Positions 8,595 through 19,442 of a stretch of DNA of 64,000 nt are shown in pieces. The translations under genes were made by a program, and so were the position numbers. Position 1 is the stretch's first letter, and the number at the start of each line of letters is the position of its first letter. Source of the DNA: Pseudomonas sp. PICF141 (GTDB taxonomy: Bacteria; Pseudomonadota; Gammaproteobacteria; Pseudomonadales; Pseudomonadaceae); assembly GCF_002286815.1 (NCBI RefSeq), contig NZ_MUNM01000019.1, positions 1 to 64,000 of the forward strand, read 5' to 3'. The notes below the pieces were generated by a model, which saw only the letters and a list, made by a program, of their open reading frames with translations, searched no databases and was not told the DNA's origin.

Positions 8595-9869
8595 ATGCAG
8601 CAAGCGTTCAACGATCCGCTCTGGCGCACGGTGCTGTCTGGCGCGCAGATGCTGTTCGTGGCCTTCGGCGCCCTGGTGTTGATGCCGTTGATTACTGGTC
8701 TGGACCCCAACGTGGCGCTGTTCACCGCAGGTCTGGGGACGATTCTGTTCCAGGTCGTCACCGGGCGTCAGGTGCCGGTGTTTCTCGCTTCGAGCTTCGC
8801 CTTCATCACGCCGATCATTCTCGCCAAGGGCCAGTTCGGCCTGGCGGCGACCATGGGCGGTGTGATGGCGGCGGGTTTCGTCTACACCTTCCTCGGCCTT
8901 GCCGTGAAGATCAAAGGCACCGGGTTCATCGACCGCCTGCTGCCACCGGTGGTGATTGGCCCGGTGATCATTTCCATCGGCCTGGCCATGGCGCCGATCG
9001 CCGCCAACATGGCGATGGGCAAGGCCGGCGACGGTACCGAGCTGATTGCTTACCAGACGGCGATGTTGATCTCGATGCCGGCACTGCTGACCACGCTGAT
9101 TGTCGCGGTGTTCGGCAAAGGTATTTTTCGCCTGGTGCCAATCATCTCCGGTGTGTTGGTGGGTTTTGCCATGGCGTTCTTTTTCGGCGTGGTCGACACC
9201 GCGAAGATTGCGGCTGCACCGTGGTTTGCGATTCCACAGTTCACGGCACCGGAATTCAACTGGCAGGCGATTCTGTTCATCGTTCCGGTAGCCCTGGCGC
9301 CAGCGATCGAGCACATCGGTGGCGTGATCGCGGTCGGTAGCGTGACCGGTCGCGATTACCTGAAGAATCCCGGCCTGCACCGCACCCTGCTCGGTGACGG
9401 CATTGCCACCACCGCGGCCGGTCTGTTTGGCGGCCCGCCCAATACCACCTACGCCGAAGTGACTGGCGCGGTGATGCTGACCAAAAACTACAACCCGAAA
9501 ATCATGACCTGGGCGGCGATCTTTGCCATCAGCCTGGCCTTCATCGGCAAGTTCGGCGCCCTGCTGCAAAGCATTCCGGTGCCGGTGATGGGCGGGATTC
9601 TCTGCCTGTTGTTCGGTTCGATTGCTGCGGTGGGGATGAACACAATGATTCGCCACAAGATCGACCTGGGCGAAGCACGCAATCTGGTGATTGTCTCGGT
9701 GACGCTGGTGTTCGGGATTGGCGGTGTGCTGATCGGCACCGGTACTGGCCCGGACGATTTCGGTCTCAAAGGCATCGCGCTGTGTGCGGTGGTGGCGATT
9801 GCGCTGAACCTGTTGCTGCCGGGCCATGACAGCTGGAAGCACAAGAAGGCGCAAGAGCCGCTGTTGTAA
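8595..9869 (+). CDS. uraA: uracil:H+ symporter
   Basis: A 424-residue inner-membrane protein of the NCS2 (nucleobase:cation symporter-2) family, with about 14 hydrophobic segments. The conserved ALAPAIEHIGG region (around residue 240) contains the Glu that binds uracil in UraA, and the GGPPNTTYAEVTG stretch is also family-typical. The ATG at 8595 sits 9 bases after an AAGGA ribosome site inside the end of upp. Its pairing with upp supports uracil as substrate. Confidence 0.95.
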   Translation: MQQAFNDPLWRTVLSGAQMLFVAFGALVLMPLITGLDPNVALFTAGLGTILFQVVTGRQVPVFLASSFAFITPIILAKGQFGLAATMGGVMAAGFVYTFLGLAVKIKGTGFIDRLLPPVVIGPVIISIGLAMAPIAANMAMGKAGDGTELIAYQTAMLISMPALLTTLIVAVFGKGIFRLVPIISGVLVGFAMAFFFGVVDTAKIAAAPWFAIPQFTAPEFNWQAILFIVPVALAPAIEHIGGVIAVGSVTGRDYLKNPGLHRTLLGDGIATTAAGLFGGPPNTTYAEVTGAVMLTKNYNPKIMTWAAIFAISLAFIGKFGALLQSIPVPVMGGILCLLFGSIAAVGMNTMIRHKIDLGEARNLVIVSVTLVFGIGGVLIGTGTGPDDFGLKGIALCAVVAIALNLLLPGHDSWKHKKAQEPLL

Positions 9870-9887
9870 GCCAGCCTTAAGAATGCC

Positions 9888-9970
9888 TTCGCGGGCAAGC
9901 CTCGCTCCTACAGGATGTGTGTCGACTCTTAAAACGACGCAATCCTGTAGGAGCGAGGCTTGCTCGCGAT
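9888..9970. repeat. REPIN-like inverted pair
   Basis: Two copies of the REP unit in opposite orientation (9888-9914 and 9943-9970) share a core of TCCTGTAGGAGCGAGGCTTG and its complement, with 28 bases between them. It lies between the convergent uraA and hemH genes, where it may act as a bidirectional terminator. Confidence 0.8.
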
Positions 9971-9974
9971 GCTT

Positions 9975-11000
9975 TTAAAGCGCCAACGGCGCCCGCTCAC
10001 ACAAGGCGTTCAACGCCTTGGCCCATTGCGGGTCATCATTGAGGCACGGCACCAGCACCAACTCCTCCCCTCCCGCTTCGCGGAATTGCTCCTTCCCGCG
10101 ATCACCGATCTCTTCCAGGGTTTCGATGCAATCGGCAACGAACGCCGGGCACATCACCAGAACTTTTTTCACGCCGCTTTTGGCCAACTCGTCAAGGCGC
10201 GCTTCGGTATAGGGTTCGATCCACTTGGCTCGCCCCAGACGCGACTGGAACGACACCGACCACTTGCCATCCGGCAAACCCAGACGCCGGGCAAATTCGG
10301 AAGCGGTGCGCAGGCATTGGGCACGGTAGCAGGTGGCTAATACTTCCGGCGAAGCGTTCTGACAGCAATTTTCGCTCTGGAAGCAATGATGTCCGGTGGG
10401 GTCGATTTTGGTCAGGTGCCGTTCCGGCAAGCCATGGAAGCTCAGCAGCAGGTGATCGTAGTCCTGCTGCAAATAAGGCTCGGCACTGGCCACCAACGCA
10501 TCGAGATATTCCGGCTGATCGTAGAACGGCTGGAGAATCGAGAACTGCACGTCGAGTTTTTTCTCCCGCACCACCCGCTTGGCTTCTTCGATCACCGTGG
10601 TCACGGTGCTGTCGGCGAACTGCGGATAGAGCGGCGCCAGGGTGATTTTTTTGTGGCCCTGAGCCGCCAGACGAACCAGCATCGATTCAATGGATGGCTC
10701 GCCATAGCGCATCGCCAGCTCTACCGGCCCGTGAGTCCACTGCGCGGTCATGGCCCGTTGCAGACGACGGCTGAGTACCACCAGTGGCGAGCCGTCCGCC
10801 CACCAGATCGACGCATAAGCGTGGGCCGATTGCTCGGGGCGTTTGATCAGGATCAACGACACCAGCAAACGCCGCACCGGCCATGACAGGTCGATCACGT
10901 ACGGGTCCATCAGAAATTGATTGAGGTAGCTGCGCACATCCGCCACCGAGGTAGAAGCGGGTGAACCCAGATTGACCAGAAGCAACGCGTGATCGGTCAT
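9975..11000 (-). CDS. hemH: ferrochelatase
   Basis: A 341-residue protein, the normal length for bacterial HemH. It inserts Fe2+ into protoporphyrin IX, the last step of heme synthesis, at the inner membrane surface. The family start (LLLVNLGSP) and the catalytic histidine motif ([10 protein letters not shown], near residue 190) are present. A cysteine-rich stretch follows ([20 protein letters not shown]), as in other proteobacterial ferrochelatases. The upstream gene on the same strand ends 8 bases before the start, so the two form an operon. Confidence 0.95.
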   Translation of the reverse strand: MTDHALLLVNLGSPASTSVADVRSYLNQFLMDPYVIDLSWPVRRLLVSLILIKRPEQSAHAYASIWWADGSPLVVLSRRLQRAMTAQWTHGPVELAMRYGEPSIESMLVRLAAQGHKKITLAPLYPQFADSTVTTVIEEAKRVVREKKLDVQFSILQPFYDQPEYLDALVASAEPYLQQDYDHLLLSFHGLPERHLTKIDPTGHHCFQSENCCQNASPEVLATCYRAQCLRTASEFARRLGLPDGKWSVSFQSRLGRAKWIEPYTEARLDELAKSGVKKVLVMCPAFVADCIETLEEIGDRGKEQFREAGGEELVLVPCLNDDPQWAKALNALCERAPLAL

Positions 11001-11008
11001 GCAACGTC

Positions 11009-11917
11009 CTATTGTTTAAGGCGGCTGGACAGATCGTCCAACGCCGCGCGCAAATCGGTGAACTGGAAAGTGAAGCCCGCTTCCAGCAAGCGAGCCGGCA
11101 TGGCCTTCTGGCCACCCAGCAGCAACAATGACAACTCGCCCAGGCCCACCTTCAACACCAGAGTCGGCATCGGCATGAACGCCGGACGATGCAACACGCT
11201 GCCCAACGTTTGGGCGAATTCGCGATTGCGCACCGGCTTGGGCGCGCAGGCATTATATGGACCGCTGGCCTCATTGCGGTGCAGAAGAAAATCGATCAGG
11301 GCGATTTGATCCTTGATATGAATCCACGACATCCACTGCCGACCACTGCCCAGAGGCCCGCCCAGTCCCAGTTTGAACGGCAACAGCAGCCGCGACAAAA
11401 AGCCGCCCTCGGCGGACAGCACCAACCCGGTACGAATGAGGATCACGCGAATGCCCAAGGCTTCGGCGCGCTGTGCGGTTTCCTCCCAGGCAACGCACAA
11501 CTGGCTGGCGAAATCATCAATGACCGGTGGCGATTCTTCGGTCAACTCCCGCTCACCACCGTCGCCGTACCAACCGATCGCGGAACCAGAAATCAATACC
11601 TGCGGTTTCTGCTCGCGACTTTCGAGCCAGGCCAGTAAAGTTTCAGTCAGGGTGATTCGGCTGCTCCACAACAACGCCTTGCGTTTGTGCGTCCAGAGCC
11701 GATCGGCAATCGGTGCCCCCGCAAGGTTGATAATGGCATCCACCGGCTCTTGACCCACGTCCTCAAGCCGTGCGATTCCACGTACTTGAGCGCCACAGAC
11801 TTGAGCGACTTTGGCAGGCGTGCGACTCCACACCGTCAGGTGATGCCCCTGACTCAACCAGTGTCGGCAGAGTTGACGTCCTATCAAACCAGTACCGCCG
11901 GTCAGCAATATGTGCAT
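11009..11917 (-). CDS. TIGR01777-family epimerase (YfcH-like)
   Basis: A 302-residue extended short-chain dehydrogenase-like protein. The N-terminal nucleotide-binding motif GGTGLIG is at residues 7-13 and the family's GWYGDGGE segment lies near residue 115. The C-terminal DUF1731-type part ([10 protein letters not shown] near residue 280) completes the TIGR01777 architecture. These proteins are called nucleoside-diphosphate-sugar epimerases by homology, but the substrate is unknown. It is the first gene of a two-gene unit with hemH. Confidence 0.88.
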   Translation of the reverse strand: MHILLTGGTGLIGRQLCRHWLSQGHHLTVWSRTPAKVAQVCGAQVRGIARLEDVGQEPVDAIINLAGAPIADRLWTHKRKALLWSSRITLTETLLAWLESREQKPQVLISGSAIGWYGDGGERELTEESPPVIDDFASQLCVAWEETAQRAEALGIRVILIRTGLVLSAEGGFLSRLLLPFKLGLGGPLGSGRQWMSWIHIKDQIALIDFLLHRNEASGPYNACAPKPVRNREFAQTLGSVLHRPAFMPMPTLVLKVGLGELSLLLLGGQKAMPARLLEAGFTFQFTDLRAALDDLSSRLKQ

Positions 11918-12038
11918 GACTTCTTCCTCGCGTGGCGTTTTACCCGGATCACTAGTCTATTTTTATAAGCAGGGATCTTTTGAATCGGACAGGCTCTGTG
12001 CTTAACAATAGGCCAAGCTGCCAGAACGAGAACGCTAA

Positions 12039-13100
<1,062 letters not shown>

Positions 13101-13145
13101 CTTGAATCGCTGCTGTCGACGTGGGCAGCAGCCTCACAAAAAAAC

Positions 13146-13220
13146 TTATACAAAAACTTTGACTTGTACACCTTTGAATCTATGATGAAGTCATGTTGTA
13201 CAGATCCAATAATCTGTACA
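13146..13220 (+). promoter_or_regulatory. promoter with repeated TGTACA boxes for the MerR-photolyase operon
   Basis: A good sigma-70 promoter is visible: TTGACT (13159-13164), a 16-base spacer, TATGAT (13181-13186). TTATAC lies at 13146-13151, and TGTACA boxes at 13165-13170 (inside the promoter spacer), 13197-13202 and 13215-13220. An operator box between -35 and -10 fits control by a MerR-type protein, here probably the regulator encoded at 14202, acting on its own operon. Confidence 0.6.
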
Positions 13221-13242
13221 GGTCTGGATTCGAGGCGCTCCC

Positions 13243-14202
13243 ATGTCCCCTGCAGCCATGAAACCCAAAATCGCCATCAGCGCCTGCCTGATGGGGGCCG
13301 AAGTGCGTTACAACGGCGGGCACAAGGCGTCACCTCTGTGCAGCCGCATCCTCTCTGACTATTTTGATTTCGTCCCGCTGTGCCCGGAAGTCGCCATTGG
13401 CCTGGGTATCCCTCGCGAACCGATCCGCCTGGTCGGCAACCCCGAGCAGCCGGAGGCTGTCGGCACCGTCCACCCTGAGATCAACGTCACCCGACCTCTG
13501 GCCGAGTACGGTCAAAAAATGGCACTGGAACTGGATGACATCTGCGGCTATATCTTCATGCAGAAATCCCCTTCGTGCGGGCTGGAGCGGGTCAAGGTCT
13601 ACCACGCCAACGGCGCGCCAGTGGACGGCGGTAGCCGTGGTGTCTACGCACAAGCCTTCTGCGCATCACATTCTGATTTACCGGTGGAAGAAGACGGCCG
13701 CCTCAACGACCCGGTGCTGCGGGAAAACTTTCTCACCCGCGTGTTCGCCTACAGCGCCTGGCAACAATTGCTGCAGACGGGCCTGACCCGGCGCGACCTC
13801 ATTGACTTTCACTCACGCTACAAATACCTGCTGATGGCCCACAACCCGGTGCAATACAAAACCCTGGGCAACTTGCTGGGCAACATGGGACAAACCGACC
13901 CGCAAGTGATCGGCCCGCGCTATTTCAGCGAGCTGATGAAAGCCCTGAAAAAGTGCGCCACGCGCCGCACCCACACTAACGTACTGCAACACCTCAGCGG
14001 TTATCTCAAACAGGCCATCAGCCCTGAAGACAAACAGGAAGTGCAGCACGTCATCGGCCAATATCGCCGGGGTATCGTGCCGCTGGTGGTGCCATTGATG
14101 TTGCTCAAACACTACTTTCGCCAATACCCGGATCCGTACATTGCGCAACAGGTTTACCTGCAACCGCACCCGGAAAACCTCAGCCTGCGAAACGCGATTT
14201 AA
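13243..14202 (+). CDS. DUF523 and DUF1722 (YbgA) fusion protein
   Basis: A 319-residue two-domain protein. The N-terminal DUF523 domain spans about residues 6-150 with the motifs ISACLMG, CPEVAIGLGIPREPIRLVG and KSPSCG; its cysteines suggest metal or thiol chemistry. The C-terminal DUF1722 domain (about residues 190-310) is the YbgA domain, which in E. coli is encoded just before phr. The same link with photolyase is seen here two genes on. The ATG at 13243 has GAGG 7 bases upstream. Its stop overlaps the next start by one base (TAATG), so translation is coupled. The function is not established. Confidence 0.88.
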   Translation: MSPAAMKPKIAISACLMGAEVRYNGGHKASPLCSRILSDYFDFVPLCPEVAIGLGIPREPIRLVGNPEQPEAVGTVHPEINVTRPLAEYGQKMALELDDICGYIFMQKSPSCGLERVKVYHANGAPVDGGSRGVYAQAFCASHSDLPVEEDGRLNDPVLRENFLTRVFAYSAWQQLLQTGLTRRDLIDFHSRYKYLLMAHNPVQYKTLGNLLGNMGQTDPQVIGPRYFSELMKALKKCATRRTHTNVLQHLSGYLKQAISPEDKQEVQHVIGQYRRGIVPLVVPLMLLKHYFRQYPDPYIAQQVYLQPHPENLSLRNAI

Positions 14203-15143
14203 TGAAAAATCCACCGGACACCAGCGCTAAAGAAGACCTGGGCAGCGACTTCAAGAAGGCCCTGGACGCCGGTTGGCTGCCCATTCGTGAAGTGTCCCGG
14301 CAGACCGGCGTCAATGCTGTGACCTTGCGCGCCTGGGAACGGCGCTATGGGCTGATCGTGCCTCAACGTACGCCCAAGGGGCACCGTCTGTTCTGCCCCG
14401 AACATGTGCAACGAATCCTGACGATACTTACCTGGCTCAATCGCGGCGTGGCGGTCAGCCAGGTCAAACAATTGCTCGACACGCCTCAGGGGCTTACCGA
14501 CCCCATCGGCAACGATTGGCTGATGCTGCGCCAGTCATTGCTGCAAGCGGTCACTCAGCTGGCCGAACGCACCCTCGATGACACGGTAAATCAAGCGATG
14601 GCGTTGTATCCGCCACGCACCTTGTGTGAACAATTGTTGATGCCATTGCTGGCGGATCTGGAGCAACGCTGGCAAGGCCAGTTCGGCGCGCAAATGGAGC
14701 GGGTGTTTGTGTACTCCTGGTTGCGCAGCAAATTCGGCGCAAGGATCTACCATAACAATCGTCAGTTGCGCACCGCGCCGCTGTTGCTGATCAATCAGTC
14801 GGATCTGCCGCTTGAGCCTTATCTGTGGCTCACCGCCTGGCTGATCAGCAGCGTCGATTGCCCGGTGGAAGTCTTCGACTGGCCGCTCCCCGCTGGCGAA
14901 CTGGCGCTGGCGGTCGATCACCTGCAAGCCCGTGGTGTACTGCTGTATTCCAGCAAAGCCATGAACCTTGCGCATTTGATGAAACTATTGAGTGGCGTCA
15001 GCTGCCCAAAAATGATTGCCGGGTCAACGGTGTGCATTCACCACGCCGAGTTATCCGCAAGAACTGCCGCCATTGCTGACTTGTCCCTGGCCGAAGATCC
15101 ATTGTCGGCCCATCAGGGCCTGATTCAGCGCGGGCTCATTTAA
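14202..15143 (+). CDS. MerR-family regulator, class II LitR-like
   Basis: A 313-residue regulator with an N-terminal MerR winged helix (about residues 20-90, including VNAVTLRAWERRYG) and a C-terminal half shaped like the helical and Rossmann B12-binding module of LitR/CarH. The B12-ligand residues are missing: the W-x9-EH motif reads W-x8-ER at RWQGQFGAQMER, and no DxHxxG follows. This fits class II LitR (PplR1 in P. putida, as I recall), which works with a separate LOV photoreceptor rather than with adenosylcobalamin. It sits between the DUF523 gene and photolyase and probably controls this operon in response to light. Confidence 0.82.
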   Translation: MKNPPDTSAKEDLGSDFKKALDAGWLPIREVSRQTGVNAVTLRAWERRYGLIVPQRTPKGHRLFCPEHVQRILTILTWLNRGVAVSQVKQLLDTPQGLTDPIGNDWLMLRQSLLQAVTQLAERTLDDTVNQAMALYPPRTLCEQLLMPLLADLEQRWQGQFGAQMERVFVYSWLRSKFGARIYHNNRQLRTAPLLLINQSDLPLEPYLWLTAWLISSVDCPVEVFDWPLPAGELALAVDHLQARGVLLYSSKAMNLAHLMKLLSGVSCPKMIAGSTVCIHHAELSARTAAIADLSLAEDPLSAHQGLIQRGLI

Positions 15144-15177
15144 TGGCGTATTTTTCAGTGATCGTGCGGGTACCACC

Positions 15178-16626
15178 ATGCAATTGATCTGGCTGCGCAG
15201 TGACTTGCGTCTACACGACAACACCGCCCTCGCGGCCGCCGCAGCCCGCGGCCCAAGCGTGGCGGTGTATTTGCTGAGTCCGCAGCAATGGCTGGCCCAT
15301 GACGACGCGCCGTGCAAAGTGGATTTCTGGCTGCGTAACCTTGGCGAGTTACGTCATGCGCTGGACGCCCTGAACATCCCGCTGCTGATTCGCAAGGCAT
15401 CCCGCTGGGATGACGCACCCAAGGTGCTGCTTGAGCTGTGCCAGCAATTGAAAATCGACGCAGTGCACGCCAACGAGGAATACGGCGTTCATGAAACCCG
15501 TCGCGATGCGGCGGTGGCCCAAGCGCTGAAAGCCCAAGGCATCGACTTTTACAGCTATCTTGATCAATTGCTGCTCAAGCCCGGCACGGTGCTGACCAGA
15601 ACCGGCACTTATTTCCAGGTCTTCAGCCAATTCCGCAAGGTCTGTTACGAACGTTTGCATGCTTCATTGCCACCGTTGATTTCGGCCCCTTCCATGCAGG
15701 CTCCGCTGGGAATCGCCAGCGACGAAGCGCCCTCGCGGGTCGATGGTTTCGACACGCCCAGCGACAGCTTGCGTGCGCTCTGGCCAGCCGGCGAAACCGA
15801 AGCCCGACGCCGTCTCGAGACTTTTGTCGACACACGGATCGACGATTACCACAACGAGCGGGATTTCCCGGCCAAACCCGGCACCAGCCAGCTCTCGGCC
15901 TATCTCACCGCCGGGGTCATCTCCCCTCGTCAGTGTTTGCACGCCGCACTGCAAAGCAATCAGGGCGAGTTCGAAAGCGGCAAAGTCGGTGTCGTCACCT
16001 GGATCAACGAGTTGCTGTGGCGCGAATTCTATAAACACATTCTGGTGGGCTACCCACGCGTTTCCCGGCACCGCGCCTTTCGCCCGGAAACCGAAGCCCT
16101 GGCCTGGCGTGATGCTCCGCAAGACCTGCAGGCCTGGCAGCAAGGCCGTACCGGCCTGCCGATCATTGATGCGGCCATGCGCCAATTGCTGGAAACCGGC
16201 TGGATGCACAACCGCTTGCGCATGGTAGTGGCAATGTTCCTCACCAAAAACCTGCTGATCGACTGGCGTGAAGGCGAGCGATTCTTCATGCGGCATCTGA
16301 TTGACGGCGATCTGGCGGCGAACAACGGTGGCTGGCAGTGGAGTTCGTCCACCGGCACCGATTCGGTGCCCTACTTCCGCATTTTCAACCCACTGAGCCA
16401 GTCGGAAAAGTTCGACGCCGAAGGGGTTTTCATCAAGCATTGGTTGCCACAGATCAATGGAATGAACAAAAAAGACCTGCACAATCGCGCGAGACAACAC
16501 GGATTATTCGACGTGACGGATTATCCATCGCCGATTGTCAACCTGAGCACTTCCCGCGAACGGGCCTTGGCCGCTTTCAAGAACCTGCCGTCGCGACAGG
16601 GTTTATCGCCGCCGGAATCACTTTGA
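15178..16626 (+). CDS. phrB: deoxyribodipyrimidine photolyase (CPD class I)
   Basis: A 482-residue DNA repair enzyme that uses blue light, FADH- and an antenna cofactor to split cyclobutane pyrimidine dimers. The N-terminal antenna domain starts with the classic LIWLRSDLRLHDN segment. The FAD domain has the GTSQLSAYLTAGVISPRQ, LLWREFYKH and GGWQWSSSTGTD motifs, the last being the photolyase signature near residue 385. The length is typical of class I enzymes. It lies 34 bases after the MerR-like gene, so it is probably in the same light-responsive operon. Confidence 0.96.
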   Translation: MQLIWLRSDLRLHDNTALAAAAARGPSVAVYLLSPQQWLAHDDAPCKVDFWLRNLGELRHALDALNIPLLIRKASRWDDAPKVLLELCQQLKIDAVHANEEYGVHETRRDAAVAQALKAQGIDFYSYLDQLLLKPGTVLTRTGTYFQVFSQFRKVCYERLHASLPPLISAPSMQAPLGIASDEAPSRVDGFDTPSDSLRALWPAGETEARRRLETFVDTRIDDYHNERDFPAKPGTSQLSAYLTAGVISPRQCLHAALQSNQGEFESGKVGVVTWINELLWREFYKHILVGYPRVSRHRAFRPETEALAWRDAPQDLQAWQQGRTGLPIIDAAMRQLLETGWMHNRLRMVVAMFLTKNLLIDWREGERFFMRHLIDGDLAANNGGWQWSSSTGTDSVPYFRIFNPLSQSEKFDAEGVFIKHWLPQINGMNKKDLHNRARQHGLFDVTDYPSPIVNLSTSRERALAAFKNLPSRQGLSPPESL

Positions 16627-16682
16627 TACCGCAGTTTTACGCATGAACACGGAATTGAATCAGGAAGATAAGGGAGATTGAG

Positions 16683-17459
16683 ATGAGCCGTACACCTCCA
16701 AGGCGATACTGGTTGACCGGCGCCAGCAACGGTATCGGGACCGCGCTGGCCGAAGAAATACTCAAAACCGGTGCCCACCTGGCCGTCAGCTCCCGCTCAT
16801 TGGCGCCCTTGAAAGCCTTGTCTCAGCGTTATCCAGGCCAAGTGCTGGTGGTTGCCGGCGATTTGACCAACAGCCAACAGGTGCGCGAAATCGGCGAGCA
16901 GATTGCCAGGCAATGGGGCTCTCTGGATACCATGATCCTCAACGCGGGGACCTGCGAATACGTCGACGTCAATCAGCTCGACTCATCAATCATCGAGCAC
17001 ATCGTGCGCACCAACCTGCTTGCCAGCAGCTATTGCAGCGAAGTCGCTCGCCCTCTGTTGCGAGCAGGCACTGCGCCGCATCTGGTGGCCCTGGCCAGTT
17101 CAGTGACCTACCTGCCCTTGCCCCAGGCCGAGGCCTATGGCGATTCAAAACCCGGATTGCGTCAGCTTTTCGAATCCTTGCGCAATGACATGGCGTCGGA
17201 AAACATCGAAATGACCATCGTCAGCCCAGGCTTTATGGATACCCCCCTGAAAACTGACGTTCCACAATACCTCGACTGGTCGGCGAACAAAGCTGCGCGG
17301 CGTCTGTTCGACCTGCTCAAGGATCGTCCACAGGAACTCCCTTTACCGGAGCTGCTCATGCCTGTCCTCTGGCCTCTGCCGCAAAATCCCGGCCAGAGGG
17401 GGCTGGAAATCGGCAAACGCAGGGAGCGAAGCAATCCGCCAAGCGAAGATCTGCCGTAA
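16683..17459 (+). CDS. short-chain dehydrogenase/reductase
   Basis: A 258-residue classical-type SDR. The cofactor motif TGASNGIG is at residues 12-19 and NAG near residue 86. The active-site Ser is in ALASS, but the usual YxxxK reads Y-G-D-S-K in AEAYGDSKPG, so Tyr and Lys are both kept. The substrate is unknown. It follows phrB by 56 bases on the same strand with AGGGAGATTGAG upstream, so it may belong to the light-responsive operon, where NAD(P)-dependent oxidoreductases of this kind are common. Confidence 0.85.
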   Translation: MSRTPPRRYWLTGASNGIGTALAEEILKTGAHLAVSSRSLAPLKALSQRYPGQVLVVAGDLTNSQQVREIGEQIARQWGSLDTMILNAGTCEYVDVNQLDSSIIEHIVRTNLLASSYCSEVARPLLRAGTAPHLVALASSVTYLPLPQAEAYGDSKPGLRQLFESLRNDMASENIEMTIVSPGFMDTPLKTDVPQYLDWSANKAARRLFDLLKDRPQELPLPELLMPVLWPLPQNPGQRGLEIGKRRERSNPPSEDLP

Positions 17460-17519
17460 AGCCTGAGCGTCCGTCAGGGCTTTCACACAGTGTGACCCCA
17501 CTGGCTTACACTGCGCGCC

Positions 17520-17825
17520 ATGAAAACCATTCCCCACAAGCAAATCGCCGAACCGGTGGTCACCTGTTCGACTTGCGCGGCCTGCTGCTGTCAGCTTGAG
17601 GTCATGTTGATCACCGACACCGGCGTGCCCGAGCGTTACATCGATACCGACGACTGGGGTGGGGAAGTCATGCTGCGACTGGATGACGGTTGGTGCGCCG
17701 CGCTGGATCGCGACAGCATGATGTGCACCATCTACGAAAAACGTCCGCTGATCTGCCGGGAATTCGAAATGGGCGCACCGGAATGCATCACCGAACGCCA
17801 GGGGATTGCGACGGCGTATCGGTGA
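17520..17825 (+). CDS. YkgJ-type cysteine-cluster protein
   Basis: A 101-residue protein with the cysteine pattern of the YkgJ/zinc- and iron-chelating family: CSTCAACCC at residues 17-25, one Cys near residue 59, another at MMCTIYEKRPLICREFEMG and a last one near residue 89. These families are thought to bind an Fe-S cluster or zinc. The function is not known. It is preceded by a 60-base gap after the SDR gene and followed by a large palindrome. Confidence 0.82.
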   Translation: MKTIPHKQIAEPVVTCSTCAACCCQLEVMLITDTGVPERYIDTDDWGGEVMLRLDDGWCAALDRDSMMCTIYEKRPLICREFEMGAPECITERQGIATAYR

Positions 17826-17858
17826 CGACCAAATCACCCGATACCTATGTGGAAGCGA

Positions 17859-17982
17859 CCTGTGGCGAGGGGGCTTGCCCCCGTTCGGCTGCGAAGCAGT
17901 CGTAAATCCTTTACATGCGGTTTAACTTTGAAATGCCGGGGTCGCTTCGCAACCCAACGGGGGCAAGCCCCCTCGCCACAGG
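17859..17982. repeat. perfect 27-bp inverted repeat, third repeat type
   Basis: The arms 17859-17885 and 17956-17982 are exact reverse complements, built on GTGGCGAGGGGGCTTGCCCC. Inside them a second pair of shorter arms (GCGAAGC and GCTTCGC) is nested. The whole element is about 124 bp between two convergent genes. It is a REPIN-like element of a family distinct from those at 699 and 4299. Confidence 0.8.
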
Positions 17983-18010
17983 TTGTCCCAACATTTAAAA
18001 CATCGCGGGC

Positions 18011-18529
18011 TTACAACGGCATCGTGTAATGCAGCGAGTAACTCTCTACGCCATCGTTCGGGCTGCTGATCCCGGCATTGGAATAGTGCGTGGCGCGAAC
18101 CCCGACCTCATGTCCACCGGTAAAGCGCAGACCAAACCCGAAACGGTCTTCGAACTGAAAGGCACTGCCCAGTTTGTTGTCTTCGACCTCAGTGTTGGCG
18201 AACACCGCGATACCGATACCCGCTTCAATGTAGGGTTTGATGGTCTGACCGGCAAACTCGTACACCAGCACCGGCGAGAACGACACACTGTGATTGCTTG
18301 ACGTTTCATCCCCCTCCCAGTAGGTGTAAGCGCCGCTCCAATAACCGGTCAAGCGACCTATATCGCTTTGCAGCCAACTCTTGTCCCAGTCGAATTGCAT
18401 GCCCAGTCGGTAAGTCATGGTCGAATCGCTGGTCTGGCCGACCGCGAATTCCACCCCTGCTGCCTGTGCGGTAAAACTGTGCCCCATCAATGCGGTCGCA
18501 ATCGCGGCCAAGCAGAATAGTCGCTTCAT
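18011..18529 (-). CDS. pagL: lipid A 3-O-deacylase
   Basis: A 172-residue outer-membrane beta-barrel. The ATG at 18529 is preceded by AAGGATG and starts a clear signal peptide ending near AQA (residue 23). PagL enzymes remove the 3-linked acyl chain from lipid A. The catalytic His-Ser pair is visible in RATHYSNAG near residues 146-154, and the C-terminus ends in the aromatic-rich YSLHYTMPL pattern of barrels. The longer frame adds 17 residues before the signal peptide and is rejected. The gene lies next to murI, as in P. aeruginosa from memory. Confidence 0.85.
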   Translation of the reverse strand: MKRLFCLAAIATALMGHSFTAQAAGVEFAVGQTSDSTMTYRLGMQFDWDKSWLQSDIGRLTGYWSGAYTYWEGDETSSNHSVSFSPVLVYEFAGQTIKPYIEAGIGIAVFANTEVEDNKLGSAFQFEDRFGFGLRFTGGHEVGVRATHYSNAGISSPNDGVESYSLHYTMPL

Positions 18530-18650
18530 TAGAAACATCCTTTTCCGAAACAATTTCGTATGGTTTTTCAGGCTGTCCAACAGACAAAGCTATAGAAGTT
18601 GAAGCTTGATCGGAAGTTCAGCTCAATTATTCGTGTCATCACTTTTTTGT

Positions 18651-19442
18651 CTACAAGTCGAAGCTTTGCACAACACCCGTCGAATGCCACAAAACCGGCA
18701 AGATATTTCTGAAATGTTCCGGATCCGCACTCGACCAGAACCGGGCAGCGCGAGCAGGTCCCTCGGCCAGCAACTCACGCTCGGCCAACAATCGTTGAAG
18801 CTGCCGCGCCACAGCGGCACCGGTATCGATCAGGCTGATGTTCTGGGGGAGCAGCTGCTTAAGCAGAGGCTTTAGGAAAGGATAATGCGTGCAGCCAAGA
18901 ATGATCGTATCTGCACCTTCAGCTAGCAGCGGATCGACATACCCTTGCAGCAACTGACGCAATGCATCGCTGTGCAAATCGCCATTTTCAATCAGCTCCA
19001 CCAGCCCGGGGCATGGCTGGGTGATGACTCGCACATCGGCGGCGAAACGGTCGAGCAAGGCAGCAAACTTCGCACTCTGTAACGTGCCAGTGGTGGCGAG
19101 TACACCCACTACGCCACTGCGTGTCGCCGCAGCCGCCGGCTTGACCGCAGGCTCCATGCCGACGATGGGCCACTCGGGGAAATCACGTCGCAAGTCCGCA
19201 ACACCCGCGACGGTCGCGGTGTTGCAAGCGAGCACCAGCGCCTTGGCGCCCTGCTGCTGAAAGAACTGCGCCATGACACTGCAACGCTGACGGATGAATG
19301 CCGGGGTTTTCTCGCCGTAGGGAATATTCCCGCAATCACCGAGGTACAACAGAGATTCGCTGGGCAACAACTGCTGGATCTCGGCCAGTACGGAGAGCCC
19401 ACCGACGCCGGAATCGAATACAGCAATCGGCGCTTCACGCAT
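18651..19442 (-). CDS. murI: glutamate racemase
   Basis: A 263-residue cofactor-independent racemase that makes D-glutamate for peptidoglycan. The two catalytic cysteines are present: Cys73 in LACNTAT and Cys184 in LGCTHYPF. The N-terminal [10 protein letters not shown] segment is typical. The ATG at 19442 lies inside the end of moeB (8-base overlap), so it is translationally coupled to the last part of the hemA-prfA-prmC-moeB-murI operon. The longer frame is rejected because its N-terminus would run into the moeB reading frame. Confidence 0.96.
   Translation of the reverse strand: MREAPIAVFDSGVGGLSVLAEIQQLLPSESLLYLGDCGNIPYGEKTPAFIRQRCSVMAQFFQQQGAKALVLACNTATVAGVADLRRDFPEWPIVGMEPAVKPAAAATRSGVVGVLATTGTLQSAKFAALLDRFAADVRVITQPCPGLVELIENGDLHSDALRQLLQGYVDPLLAEGADTIILGCTHYPFLKPLLKQLLPQNISLIDTGAAVARQLQRLLAERELLAEGPARAARFWSSADPEHFRNILPVLWHSTGVVQSFDL

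Noticed and set aside
8526..9854. 442-residue open frame opposite uraA
   Set aside because: Antisense shadow; His, Arg and Gln runs typical of reversed membrane-protein codons.
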